Source: an uncultured Labedella sp. (GTDB taxonomy: Bacteria > Actinomycetota > Actinomycetes > Actinomycetales > Microbacteriaceae). From it: a stretch of DNA of 5,478 bases. Under the pieces are notes generated by a model. It ran no database searches. It was not told the DNA's origin and was given only the letters and a program-made list of their open reading frames with translations. Within the stretch, counting starts at the first letter, position 1, and every line of letters begins with the position of its first letter. Location of the stretch: NCBI GenBank assembly GCA_934636065.1, contig CAKTZW010000166.1, forward strand, positions 1 through 5,478. Reading direction: 5' to 3'. Position numbers and translations under genes: made by a program. Shown in pieces: positions 1 to 4,573 of this stretch.

Positions 1-42
1 GACGAGCTGTACGCGCTGCTCGAGGAGGTCAACGCGGAATGA
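1..42 (+). CDS. C-terminal end of an upstream gene, probably a mannitol PTS component (partial)
   Basis: The frame starting at base 1 is open and reads [13 protein letters not shown], then stops with TGA at 40-42. Only these 13 residues are visible, so the product cannot be identified from its own sequence. The stop overlaps the mtlD start in an ATGA arrangement, which points to one mRNA and translational coupling. In actinobacterial and other mannitol operons the gene just before mtlD is often the PTS enzyme IIA (MtlF type) or the IIA-bearing end of MtlA. A short acidic helix at the C-terminus would fit a IIA domain. The assignment is an inference from the neighbour; that a reading frame ends here is well supported. 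Confidence 0.6.
   Translation, partial: DELYALLEEVNAE
22..29 (+). promoter_or_regulatory. Ribosome binding site of mtlD
   Basis: GAGGAGGT lies inside the end of the preceding gene, 9-10 nt before the ATG at 39. It is a near-perfect Shine-Dalgarno sequence. It supports the ATG overlapping the upstream stop as the true start. Confidence 0.7.
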
Positions 43-1175
43 AGGCCGTTCACTTCGGCGCCGGCAACATCGGACGCGGTTTCATCGGGCTCCTTCTCCA
101 CGAGGCCGGCTACGAGGTCGTCTTCGCCGATGTGAACGCGGACCTCATCGAGGCGATCACGGCCGCCGACTCCTACGACGTCCACGAAGTCGGAGTTGGC
201 GGCCGGACCAAGACCGTCACCGGGTTCCGCGCCATGAACAGCGCGACGGACGAGGAGGCCCTGGTCCGCGAGATCGCGACGGCCGAGATCGTCACGACGG
301 CGGTCGGACCGAACGTCCTGCGCTTCGTGGCCCCCGTCATCGCGAAGGGGCTGCTGGCCCGGGCCGAGGGCGCGGGTCGCCTCGCCGTGATGGCCTGCGA
401 GAACGCGATCTCGGCCACGGACATCCTCGCGGCCGAGATCCGTTCGGCCGCGGGGGAGTCCGCCGCTCTCGTCGACGAGCGCGCGGTCTTCGCCAACACG
501 GCGGTCGACCGCATCGTCCCCGGTCAGGACCCCGCAGCCGGCATCGACGTGACCGTCGAGACGTTCTGCGAGTGGGTCATCGAGGCGGCGCCCTTCGGCG
601 GAGCCGTCCCCGATATCCCGGGAGCGCACGTCGTCGACGCCCTCGGCCCGTACATCGAGCGCAAGCTCTTCACGGTGAACACGGGCCACGCGACGGCCGC
701 GTATGCGGGATTCGCGGCCGGGCACGAGCGCATCGCCGAGTCGTTCGCGAACCCCGAGGTCCGCGATCTCGTGGAGCGCGTGCTGCGTGAGACGTCGGCC
801 CTGCTCGTCGCGAAGCACGAGCTGGACCCCGCCGAGCAGGACGCGTACCGCGAGAAGATCCTCGTGCGCTTCGCGAACGACGCGCTCCCCGACACCGTCG
901 TGCGGGTGGGTCGGCAGCCGCTGAGGAAGCTCTCGCGGAACGAGAGGTTCATCGGCCCGGCCGCTCAGCTCGCGGAGCGGGGCATGCTGACGGACGACCT
1001 CGTCGAGGCGATCGGGCTCGCCGTCAGGTTCGACGTTCCGGAGGACCCGGAGAGCGTCGAGCTCCAGCGTCTGCTCGACGAGCTGTCGCCGGCGGAGTTC
1101 GTGGAGAAGGTGACGGGCCTGTCGCCCGACCACCCTCTGACGCCTCACCTCGTGGAGGTCGTCTCGGCGCGCTGA
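39..1175 (+). CDS. mtlD: Mannitol-1-phosphate 5-dehydrogenase
   Basis: This enzyme oxidises mannitol 1-phosphate to fructose 6-phosphate with NAD+ in the cytoplasm, after mannitol has been imported and phosphorylated by its PTS. The 378-residue product matches the family's usual length (about 380). The N-terminus carries the Rossmann dinucleotide-binding motif [11 protein letters not shown] (residues 7-17) with an acidic residue (D31) after the second strand, as expected for NAD. The central VDRIVP motif is at 157-161. The long-chain mannitol dehydrogenase catalytic signature, Lys-x4-Asn-x2-His, is seen as K209, N214 and H217 in KLFTVNTGH. The remaining C-terminal helical domain (about 220-378) is complete. 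The start is fixed by the strong ribosome binding site and the 4-base overlap with the upstream stop. No frameshift or missing catalytic residue is seen. Its place directly upstream of infA is unusual, but a strong hairpin separates the two. Confidence 0.97.
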   Translation: MKAVHFGAGNIGRGFIGLLLHEAGYEVVFADVNADLIEAITAADSYDVHEVGVGGRTKTVTGFRAMNSATDEEALVREIATAEIVTTAVGPNVLRFVAPVIAKGLLARAEGAGRLAVMACENAISATDILAAEIRSAAGESAALVDERAVFANTAVDRIVPGQDPAAGIDVTVETFCEWVIEAAPFGGAVPDIPGAHVVDALGPYIERKLFTVNTGHATAAYAGFAAGHERIAESFANPEVRDLVERVLRETSALLVAKHELDPAEQDAYREKILVRFANDALPDTVVRVGRQPLRKLSRNERFIGPAAQLAERGMLTDDLVEAIGLAVRFDVPEDPESVELQRLLDELSPAEFVEKVTGLSPDHPLTPHLVEVVSAR

Positions 1176-1197
1176 GCGCCGGCGACCTCCGTTCGAC

Positions 1198-1235
1198 ACG
1201 GCCCGGCTCCCTCGATCACGAGGGGGCCGGGCCGT
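1198..1235 (+). terminator. Stem-loop terminator after mtlD
   Basis: A 17-bp inverted repeat begins ACGGCCCGGC 23 nt after the mtlD stop. The arms are 1198-1214 and 1219-1235, with loop ATCA. All pairs are Watson-Crick except one G-U wobble. No T-run follows, which is common for actinobacterial intrinsic terminators. It probably isolates the mannitol operon from infA. Termination itself is inferred from position and stability. Confidence 0.8.
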
Positions 1236-1266
1236 CATGTGCGGGCAGGCGCGTCGGGACGCCGAG

Positions 1267-1295
1267 TGGCGGAACGGCGCGGAATGGCATAAGAT
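1267..1295 (+). promoter_or_regulatory. Candidate promoter of the infA-rpmJ-rpsM-rpsK-rpoA-rplQ operon
   Basis: TAAGAT at 1290-1295 fits the actinobacterial TAnnnT -10 pattern and sits in the only AT-richer patch of this spacer. A weak -35 (TGGCGG, 1267-1272) lies 17 bp upstream. A TG at 1285-1286 could act as an extended -10 with the overlapping hexamer CATAAG. Transcription would begin near 1301-1304 at TTTGGTG, giving a leader of about 110 nt. The site lies after the mtlD hairpin and before infA, where an operon promoter is needed. The -35 match is poor, so the exact hexamers are uncertain. Confidence 0.55.
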
Positions 1296-1301
1296 ATCCC
1301 T

Positions 1302-1412
1302 TTGGTGCCTTGTGCCTGCGTCCGGCGTGCCGCCGATGCGACAGCCGGGTGCCGACCATCACCCGCACGACCAGTGCGGACCTACCCCAGCGACAGTAAC
1401 GACAGTGAGGCT
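1302..1412 (+). promoter_or_regulatory. infA 5' leader with small hairpins
   Basis: About 110 nt lie between the candidate start site and the infA ATG. Two short hairpins are visible: CGGCG/CGCCG (1323-1327 and 1331-1335, 3-nt loop) and CCGCAC/GTGCGG (1363-1368 and 1374-1379, 5-nt loop). A CGACAGT heptamer is repeated at 1391-1397 and 1400-1406. The only purine-rich stretch before infA, GTGAGG at 1405-1410, is just 2 nt from the ATG. infA therefore lacks a well-spaced Shine-Dalgarno. No known riboswitch was recognised. Confidence 0.45.
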
Positions 1413-1634
1413 ATGGCCAAGAAAGACGGTGTCATCGAGATCGAAGGCTCGGTGGTCGAAGCGCTGCCCAACGCGATGTTCCGCGTGGAGCTGACGAACG
1501 GCCACAAGGTCCTCGCCCACATCTCGGGGAAGATGCGACAGCACTACATCCGCATCCTCCCGGAGGACCGGGTGATCGTGGAGCTCACGCCCTACGACCT
1601 CACCCGCGGTCGAATCGTCTATCGCTACAAGTAG
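1413..1634 (+). CDS. infA: Translation initiation factor IF-1
   Basis: IF-1 binds the A site of the 30S subunit during initiation and works with IF-2 and IF-3. The product is 73 residues, the standard actinobacterial size, and is a single S1-like OB-fold. It starts [20 protein letters not shown] and ends in the conserved [33 protein letters not shown] (residues 31-50) is the typical RNA-binding core. The frame is open upstream to 1302, but the family's N-terminus (MAKKDG) fixes the start at the ATG at 1413. The ribosome binding site is weak and too close to the start, so translation may depend on another feature of the leader. It is the first gene of the alpha-type operon here; rpmJ follows after 65 nt. 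Confidence 0.98.
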   Translation: MAKKDGVIEIEGSVVEALPNAMFRVELTNGHKVLAHISGKMRQHYIRILPEDRVIVELTPYDLTRGRIVYRYK

Positions 1635-1654
1635 GTCTGCGCTGTAAGTAACGG

Positions 1655-1670
1655 CCGGGATCCCTCCCGG
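1655..1670 (+). repeat. Small hairpin in the infA-rpmJ spacer
   Basis: CCGGGA and TCCCGG form a perfect 6-bp stem (1655-1660 and 1665-1670) with a TCCC tetraloop, midway between infA and rpmJ. It lacks a T-run and is too short to be a convincing terminator. It may be an mRNA processing or stability element; nothing in the sequence decides this. Confidence 0.4.
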
Positions 1671-1699
1671 TACGAGGACAGCGAGAACGAGGAAACACG

Positions 1700-1813
1700 A
1701 TGAAGGTCAACCCGAGCGTCAAGCGCATCTGCGACAAGTGCAAGGTCATCCGTCGCAACGGACGCGTCATGGTCATCTGCGAGAACCCGCGCCACAAGCA
1801 GCGCCAGGGCTGA
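1700..1813 (+). CDS. rpmJ: 50S ribosomal protein L36, zinc-binding form
   Basis: L36 is the smallest protein of the large ribosomal subunit and binds 23S rRNA. The 37-residue product begins [20 protein letters not shown] and ends NPRHKQRQG, the classical bacterial L36. The zinc ribbon is intact: C11, C14, C27 and H32 (CxxC...CxxxxH). This is the zinc-requiring (C+) paralogue; a C- copy, if the organism has one, is not in this window. GAGGAA at 1689-1694 is a good ribosome binding site 5 nt before the ATG. The gene sits between infA and rpsM in the usual order. The spacer to rpsM is unusually long for this operon (162 nt) and strongly structured. Confidence 0.97.
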   Translation: MKVNPSVKRICDKCKVIRRNGRVMVICENPRHKQRQG

Positions 1814-1856
1814 GCCCCGGTCTCGGAGCACCCCGCAATCCCATAACTGAACACCA

Positions 1857-1943
1857 GGAACAGCGGTTCCAGAACCCGCCGTCCCGCCCTCGGGCGGACG
1901 GCGGGGGACACCTCGGGGCGGAGGCCCGAGCACCGGAACCGCT
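1857..1943 (+). promoter_or_regulatory. Predicted structured RNA (three-way junction) in the rpmJ-rpsM spacer
   Basis: A perfect 9-bp outer stem, AGCGGTTCC (1862-1870) with GGAACCGCT (1935-1943), encloses two hairpins. Hairpin 1 (1875-1905) pairs CCCGCCGT..CCGCC with GGCGGACGGCGGG, giving about 13 bp with one bulged C and a CTCG tetraloop. Hairpin 2 (1912-1930) pairs CTCGGG with CCCGAG across a 7-nt loop. The short single-stranded joints are 1871-1874, 1906-1911 and 1931-1934. A competing hairpin just upstream, GGAAC (1857-1861) with GTTCC (1866-1870) and loop AGCG, uses the same 5' strand as the outer stem, so the two folds are mutually exclusive. The position upstream of rpsM resembles that of the S4-bound alpha-operon leader of Escherichia coli, but I see no matching sequence. 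Autoregulation, attenuation or RNA processing are all possible. The pairing is seen directly; any function is inferred. Confidence 0.6.
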
Positions 1944-1958
1944 CCACACCTCCACTCA

Positions 1959-1970
1959 CTCCTAGGAGAG
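1959..1970 (+). promoter_or_regulatory. rpsM ribosome binding site inside a palindrome
   Basis: AGGAGAG (1964-1970) is a strong Shine-Dalgarno, with AGGAG ending 7 nt before the rpsM ATG. Its first half completes the perfect 10-bp palindrome CTCCTAGGAG (1959-1968). With no loop the palindrome cannot fold fully on itself, but the CTCC half could compete locally for the AGGAG. It lies 15 nt downstream of the structured spacer RNA. Confidence 0.65.
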
Positions 1971-1975
1971 CCACA

Positions 1976-2350
1976 ATGGCACGTCTCGCCGGCGTCGACA
2001 TTCCCCGCGACAAGCGCGTGGAAGTCGCACTGACGTACATCTACGGAGTCGGACGCACGAGGGCGCTCAAGACCCTCGCCGACACCGGAATCAGCGGAGA
2101 CATCCGCGTGAAGGACCTCACCGACGACCAGCTGGTCGCCCTCCGCGATTACATCGAGGGCAACTACAAGGTCGAGGGTGACCTGCGCCGCGAGGTGCAG
2201 GCCGACATCCGCCGCAAGGTCGAGATCGGTTCGTACCAGGGCATCCGCCACCGCCGTGGCCTCCCCGTGCACGGTCAGCGCACCAAGACCAACGCGCGCA
2301 CCCGCAAGGGCCCGAAGCGCACCGTCGCCGGCAAGAAGAAGGCGCGCTAA
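1976..2350 (+). CDS. rpsM: 30S ribosomal protein S13
   Basis: S13 sits in the head of the small subunit and contacts the P-site tRNA and, through intersubunit bridges, L5 and 23S rRNA. The 124-residue product is the normal actinobacterial length. It begins [20 protein letters not shown], followed by the helix-two-turn-helix region with YGVGRTRA (residues 23-30). The signature [20 protein letters not shown] is at 89-108, and the tail is Lys/Arg-rich ([16 protein letters not shown]), as expected for a tail that touches tRNA. The ATG has a strong ribosome binding site 7 nt upstream. rpsK follows after 34 nt. No anomalies are seen in the protein. Confidence 0.98.
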   Translation: MARLAGVDIPRDKRVEVALTYIYGVGRTRALKTLADTGISGDIRVKDLTDDQLVALRDYIEGNYKVEGDLRREVQADIRRKVEIGSYQGIRHRRGLPVHGQRTKTNARTRKGPKRTVAGKKKAR

Positions 2351-2384
2351 CCAGCGCCCGCCACCAGGATTCCAGGGAGTAGAC

Positions 2385-2783
2385 ATGGCAACACCGAAGA
2401 CGGCAGCTCGTAAGCCGCGCAAGAAGGAAAAGAAGAACATCGCCGTGGGCCAGGCCCACATCAAGTCGACGTTCAACAACACGATCGTCTCGATCACGGA
2501 CCCGTCGGGCGCGGTCATCGCGTGGGCGTCGGGTGGAGACGTCGGATTCAAGGGATCGCGCAAGTCGACCCCGTTCGCCGCGGGCCTCGCGGCCGAGTCG
2601 GCCGCCCGTAAGGCGCAGGAGAACGGCATGAAGAAGGTCGACGTCTTCGTCAAGGGCCCGGGCTCCGGTCGTGAGACCGCGATCCGGTCGCTGCAGTCCG
2701 CCGGCCTCGAGGTCGGCTCGATCAACGACGTCACGCCGCAGGCGCACAACGGCTGCCGCCCGCCCAAGCGCCGTCGCGTCTGA
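2385..2783 (+). CDS. rpsK: 30S ribosomal protein S11
   Basis: S11 forms part of the platform of the small subunit near the mRNA exit channel and binds 16S rRNA with S6, S18 and S21-type neighbours. The product has 132 residues. A basic N-terminal extension ([14 protein letters not shown]) precedes the core. Conserved motifs are [12 protein letters not shown] (24-35), [13 protein letters not shown] (54-66), [11 protein letters not shown] (87-97) and the C-terminal [18 protein letters not shown] (115-132). The frame is open upstream to 2178 within rpsM. The start at 2385 is chosen because AGGGAG (2374-2379) lies 5 nt before this ATG and the family starts with [10 protein letters not shown] here. 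In many bacteria rpsD (S4) follows; here the next gene is rpoA. Confidence 0.98.
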   Translation: MATPKTAARKPRKKEKKNIAVGQAHIKSTFNNTIVSITDPSGAVIAWASGGDVGFKGSRKSTPFAAGLAAESAARKAQENGMKKVDVFVKGPGSGRETAIRSLQSAGLEVGSINDVTPQAHNGCRPPKRRRV

Positions 2784-2803
2784 GCCTGTAACACCGGTAC
2801 TAC

Positions 2804-2839
2804 GTGCATGGTCCGCCGATCTCTCGGCGGGCCATGCGC
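2804..2839 (+). terminator. Strong stem-loop between rpsK and rpoA (attenuator, terminator or processing site)
   Basis: GCATGGTCCGCCGA (2806-2819) pairs with TCGGCGGGCCATGC (2824-2837), a 14-bp stem with one G-U wobble and a TCTC tetraloop. A further G-U and G-C pair extend it to 2804-2839. It starts about 20 nt after the rpsK stop and is followed by ordinary sequence without a T-run. Because rpoA and rplQ lie downstream on the same strand, full termination would need a second promoter. Partial attenuation or an RNase/stability boundary is equally possible. Confidence 0.55.
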
Positions 2840-2872
2840 CCGGTTCGACGACAACTCAATACCTCACCAACG

Positions 2873-2896
2873 CAAGCGTCATATAGCGGACGCTTG
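2873..2896 (+). promoter_or_regulatory. Inverted repeat flanking an AT-rich loop upstream of rpoA
   Basis: CAAGCGTC (2873-2880) and GACGCTTG (2889-2896) form a perfect 8-bp inverted repeat around ATATAGCG. The AT core (CATATAG) is unusual in this GC-rich stretch. As RNA it is a hairpin ending 4 nt before the rpoA ribosome binding site; as DNA it could be a protein-binding site or overlap a weak -10. No convincing -35 was found at the right distance. The repeat is certain; its role is not. Confidence 0.45.
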
Positions 2897-2899
2897 GCC

Positions 2900-2906
2900 G
2901 AAAGGA
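2900..2906 (+). promoter_or_regulatory. Ribosome binding site of rpoA, deciding a GTG start
   Basis: GAAAGGA lies 7 nt before the GTG at 2914. The spacing and the conserved protein N-terminus ([12 protein letters not shown]) together set GTG as the start codon. Confidence 0.8.
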
Positions 2907-2913
2907 ATCAACA

Positions 2914-3906
2914 GTGCTCATCGCACAGCGCCCTACGCTCTCCGAGGAGAACATCTCCGAGTTCCGTAGCCGGTTCATCATCGAGCCGCTCGAGCCCGGC
3001 TTCGGATACACGCTCGGCAACTCCCTCCGCCGGACCCTGCTCTCCTCGATTCCCGGCGCAGCGGTCACGAGCATCCGGATCGACGGAGTGCTCCACGAGT
3101 TCAGCACGATCCCGGGTGTGAAGGAAGACGTCACCGAGATCATCCTCAACATCAAGGGACTCGTCGTCTCGAGCGAGCACGACGAGCCGATCACCGCGTA
3201 CCTGCGGAAGACGGGTGACGGCGCCGTGACGGCCGCCGACATCTCGGCTCCCGCCGGCGTCGAGATCCACAACCCGGATCTCGTCATCGCGACGCTCAAC
3301 GACAAGGCGAAGTTCGAGCTCGAGCTCACGATCGAGCGCGGCCGCGGCTACGTCTCGGCGACGCAGAACCGCAACGAGTTCTCCGAGGCCGGTCAGATCC
3401 CGATCGACTCGATCTACTCGCCCGTGCTCAAGGTCACCTACCGCGTCGAGGCGACGCGTGCCGGTGAGCGGACCGACTTCGACCGACTCGTGGTCGACGT
3501 CGAGACGAAGGCCGCGATCTCGCCGCGCGACGCGATCGCGTCCGCCGGTAAGACCCTCGTCGAGCTGTTCGGCCTCGCTCGCGAGCTCAACACCGCGGCC
3601 GAGGGCATCGAGATCGGCCCGGCTCCGGTCGACGCCGTCCTCTCGAGCGAGCTCTCGATCCCGATCGAGGACCTCGATCTGTCGGTCCGCTCGTACAACT
3701 GCCTCAACCGCGAGGGCATCAACACGGTGTCCGAGCTCGTGGCTCTGTCCGAGAACCAGCTCATGAACATCCGCAACTTCGGTCAGAAGTCGGTGGACGA
3801 GGTGCGCGACAAGCTCACCGAGATGGGCCTCTCCCTCAAGGACTCGGTCCCCGGTTTCGATGGAGCCCACTTCTACTCGGGCTTCGAAGAAGAGACCAAC
3901 AACTAG
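2914..3906 (+). CDS. rpoA: DNA-directed RNA polymerase subunit alpha
   Basis: Alpha dimerises to start assembly of core RNA polymerase (alpha2-beta-beta'-omega) and contacts promoter UP elements and activators. The product has 330 residues, with a GTG start. The N-terminal domain (about 1-230) has the assembly motif [20 protein letters not shown] (29-48) and the region [15 protein letters not shown] (69-83). A flexible linker (about 231-248) leads to the C-terminal domain (about 250-312). That domain shows [13 protein letters not shown] with R259 and N262, aligned with the DNA-contacting R265 and N268 of E. coli, and [14 protein letters not shown] (288-301) with the helix-hairpin-helix G290, K292 and S293. 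A short acidic, aromatic tail ([17 protein letters not shown]) ends the protein, as is common in actinobacteria. The spacer before it is 130 nt with two inverted repeats and no rpsD. rplQ follows after 40 nt. Confidence 0.98.
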   Translation: MLIAQRPTLSEENISEFRSRFIIEPLEPGFGYTLGNSLRRTLLSSIPGAAVTSIRIDGVLHEFSTIPGVKEDVTEIILNIKGLVVSSEHDEPITAYLRKTGDGAVTAADISAPAGVEIHNPDLVIATLNDKAKFELELTIERGRGYVSATQNRNEFSEAGQIPIDSIYSPVLKVTYRVEATRAGERTDFDRLVVDVETKAAISPRDAIASAGKTLVELFGLARELNTAAEGIEIGPAPVDAVLSSELSIPIEDLDLSVRSYNCLNREGINTVSELVALSENQLMNIRNFGQKSVDEVRDKLTEMGLSLKDSVPGFDGAHFYSGFEEETNN

Positions 3907-3946
3907 GCCCAGCCGTCTTTCCCACTGACACAGGAGTAACACACCA

Positions 3947-4489
3947 ATGCCTACGCCAACCAAGGGTCCTCGTCTCGGAGGCGGCCCCGCCCACGAGCGA
4001 CTGCTGCTCGCGAATCTCGCCGCGGCCCTGTTCACCCACAAGCGCATCACGACGACCGAGACGAAGGCCAAGCGCCTCCGCCCCGTCGCCGAGCGCCTCA
4101 TCACGTTCGCGAAGCGGGGAGACCTGCACGCCCGCCGTCGCGTCCTCGGCGTGATCGGCGACAAGTCGGTCGTGCACGAGCTCTTCACGGAGATCGCGCC
4201 GCTCGTCGCCGAGCGTGAGGGCGGCTACACCCGCATCACGAAGACGGGCTTCCGCAAGGGCGACAACGCGCCGATGGCCGTCATCGAGCTCGTGCTCGAG
4301 CCGGTGACCCCGAAGGTCAAGCGGTCGAAGACGACGGCTCCGGCCGCCGCCGCGCCGGCTGACGAGCCCGCCGAGGTCGAGGAGACCGAGACGGTCGAGG
4401 AGCCGGCCATCGCCGAGGAGACCGAGACGCCGGAGGCGACCGAGGTCGAGGAGTCGGCAGCGGCCGCCTCGGACGACGACACCAAGTAG
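3947..4489 (+). CDS. rplQ: 50S ribosomal protein L17 with acidic C-terminal extension
   Basis: L17 binds 23S rRNA near the peptide exit region of the large subunit. The 180-residue product has a standard core of about 120 residues: [20 protein letters not shown] at the start, then [20 protein letters not shown] (29-48), and [24 protein letters not shown] near 93-116. Residues about 129-180 form a low-complexity extension rich in Ala, Glu, Thr and Val (net strongly acidic, ending SDDDTK). It contains a repeated EETET unit, encoded by a 16-nt direct repeat. Similar Ala/Glu tails on L17 are known in actinobacteria and are probably disordered. AGGAG (3932-3936) lies 10 nt before the ATG. It is the last gene of the operon. 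Confidence 0.97.
   Translation: MPTPTKGPRLGGGPAHERLLLANLAAALFTHKRITTTETKAKRLRPVAERLITFAKRGDLHARRRVLGVIGDKSVVHELFTEIAPLVAEREGGYTRITKTGFRKGDNAPMAVIELVLEPVTPKVKRSKTTAPAAAAPADEPAEVEETETVEEPAIAEETETPEATEVEESAAAASDDDTK
4378..4429 (+). repeat. 16-nt direct repeat in the rplQ tail
   Basis: CGAGGAGACCGAGACG occurs at 4378-4393 and again at 4414-4429, in the same reading frame and 36 nt apart. Both copies encode the EETET unit of the acidic L17 tail. This fits expansion of the tail by local duplication followed by drift. Confidence 0.7.
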
Positions 4490-4491
4490 TC

Positions 4492-4552
4492 GCATCACAC
4501 CACGAGAAGATCCCCCGGAGCCGAGCTTCGGGGGATCTTCTGCGTGTGACGC
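4492..4552 (+). terminator. Operon-end terminator after rplQ, probably bidirectional
   Basis: AGAAGATCCCCCG (4505-4517) pairs perfectly with CGGGGGATCTTCT (4529-4541). The stem continues inward through a G-U pair and AGC/GCT to a CGA triloop, giving about 17 bp in all. An outer helix, TCACAC (4495-4500) with GTGTGA (4544-4549) plus flanking GC pairs, extends it to 4492-4552. The 3' side ends in TCTTCT rather than a clean T-run. The element lies between the stop of rplQ (+) and the stop of the convergent glucosyltransferase gene (-), so it can end transcripts from both sides. Confidence 0.88.
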
Positions 4553-4573
4553 CGTCGGCGTGCGCGGGATCCG

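Noticed and set aside
1302..1412. N-terminal extension of infA by 37 codons
   Set aside because: IF-1 starts at MAKKDG in the family, and the extension (rich in Cys, Arg and Pro) covers the leader and its hairpins.
1237..1494. Small + strand frame over the infA promoter and 5' end
   Set aside because: It overlaps infA in another frame, has no ribosome binding site and shows no conserved sequence.
1840..1860. Possible -10 box (CATAACT) between rpmJ and rpsM
   Set aside because: No acceptable -35 was found 16-19 bp upstream, and the sequence fits the junction's upstream competing region as well; not strong enough to call a promoter.
2178..2384. N-terminal extension of rpsK by 69 codons into rpsM
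   Set aside because: A good ribosome binding site and the family N-terminus both place the start at 2385; the extension overlaps S13 coding sequence.
1625..2854. Long - strand open frame (409 codons) across rpmJ, rpsM and rpsK
   Set aside because: It is antisense to three unmistakable ribosomal protein genes, its translation has no recognisable domain, and it crosses the structured spacer. It is a GC-rich shadow frame.
2908..4188. Long - strand open frame (426 codons) opposite rpoA and rplQ
   Set aside because: The protein is Arg/Asp/Leu-rich shadow sequence produced by the third-position GC bias of rpoA and rplQ, with no family resemblance.
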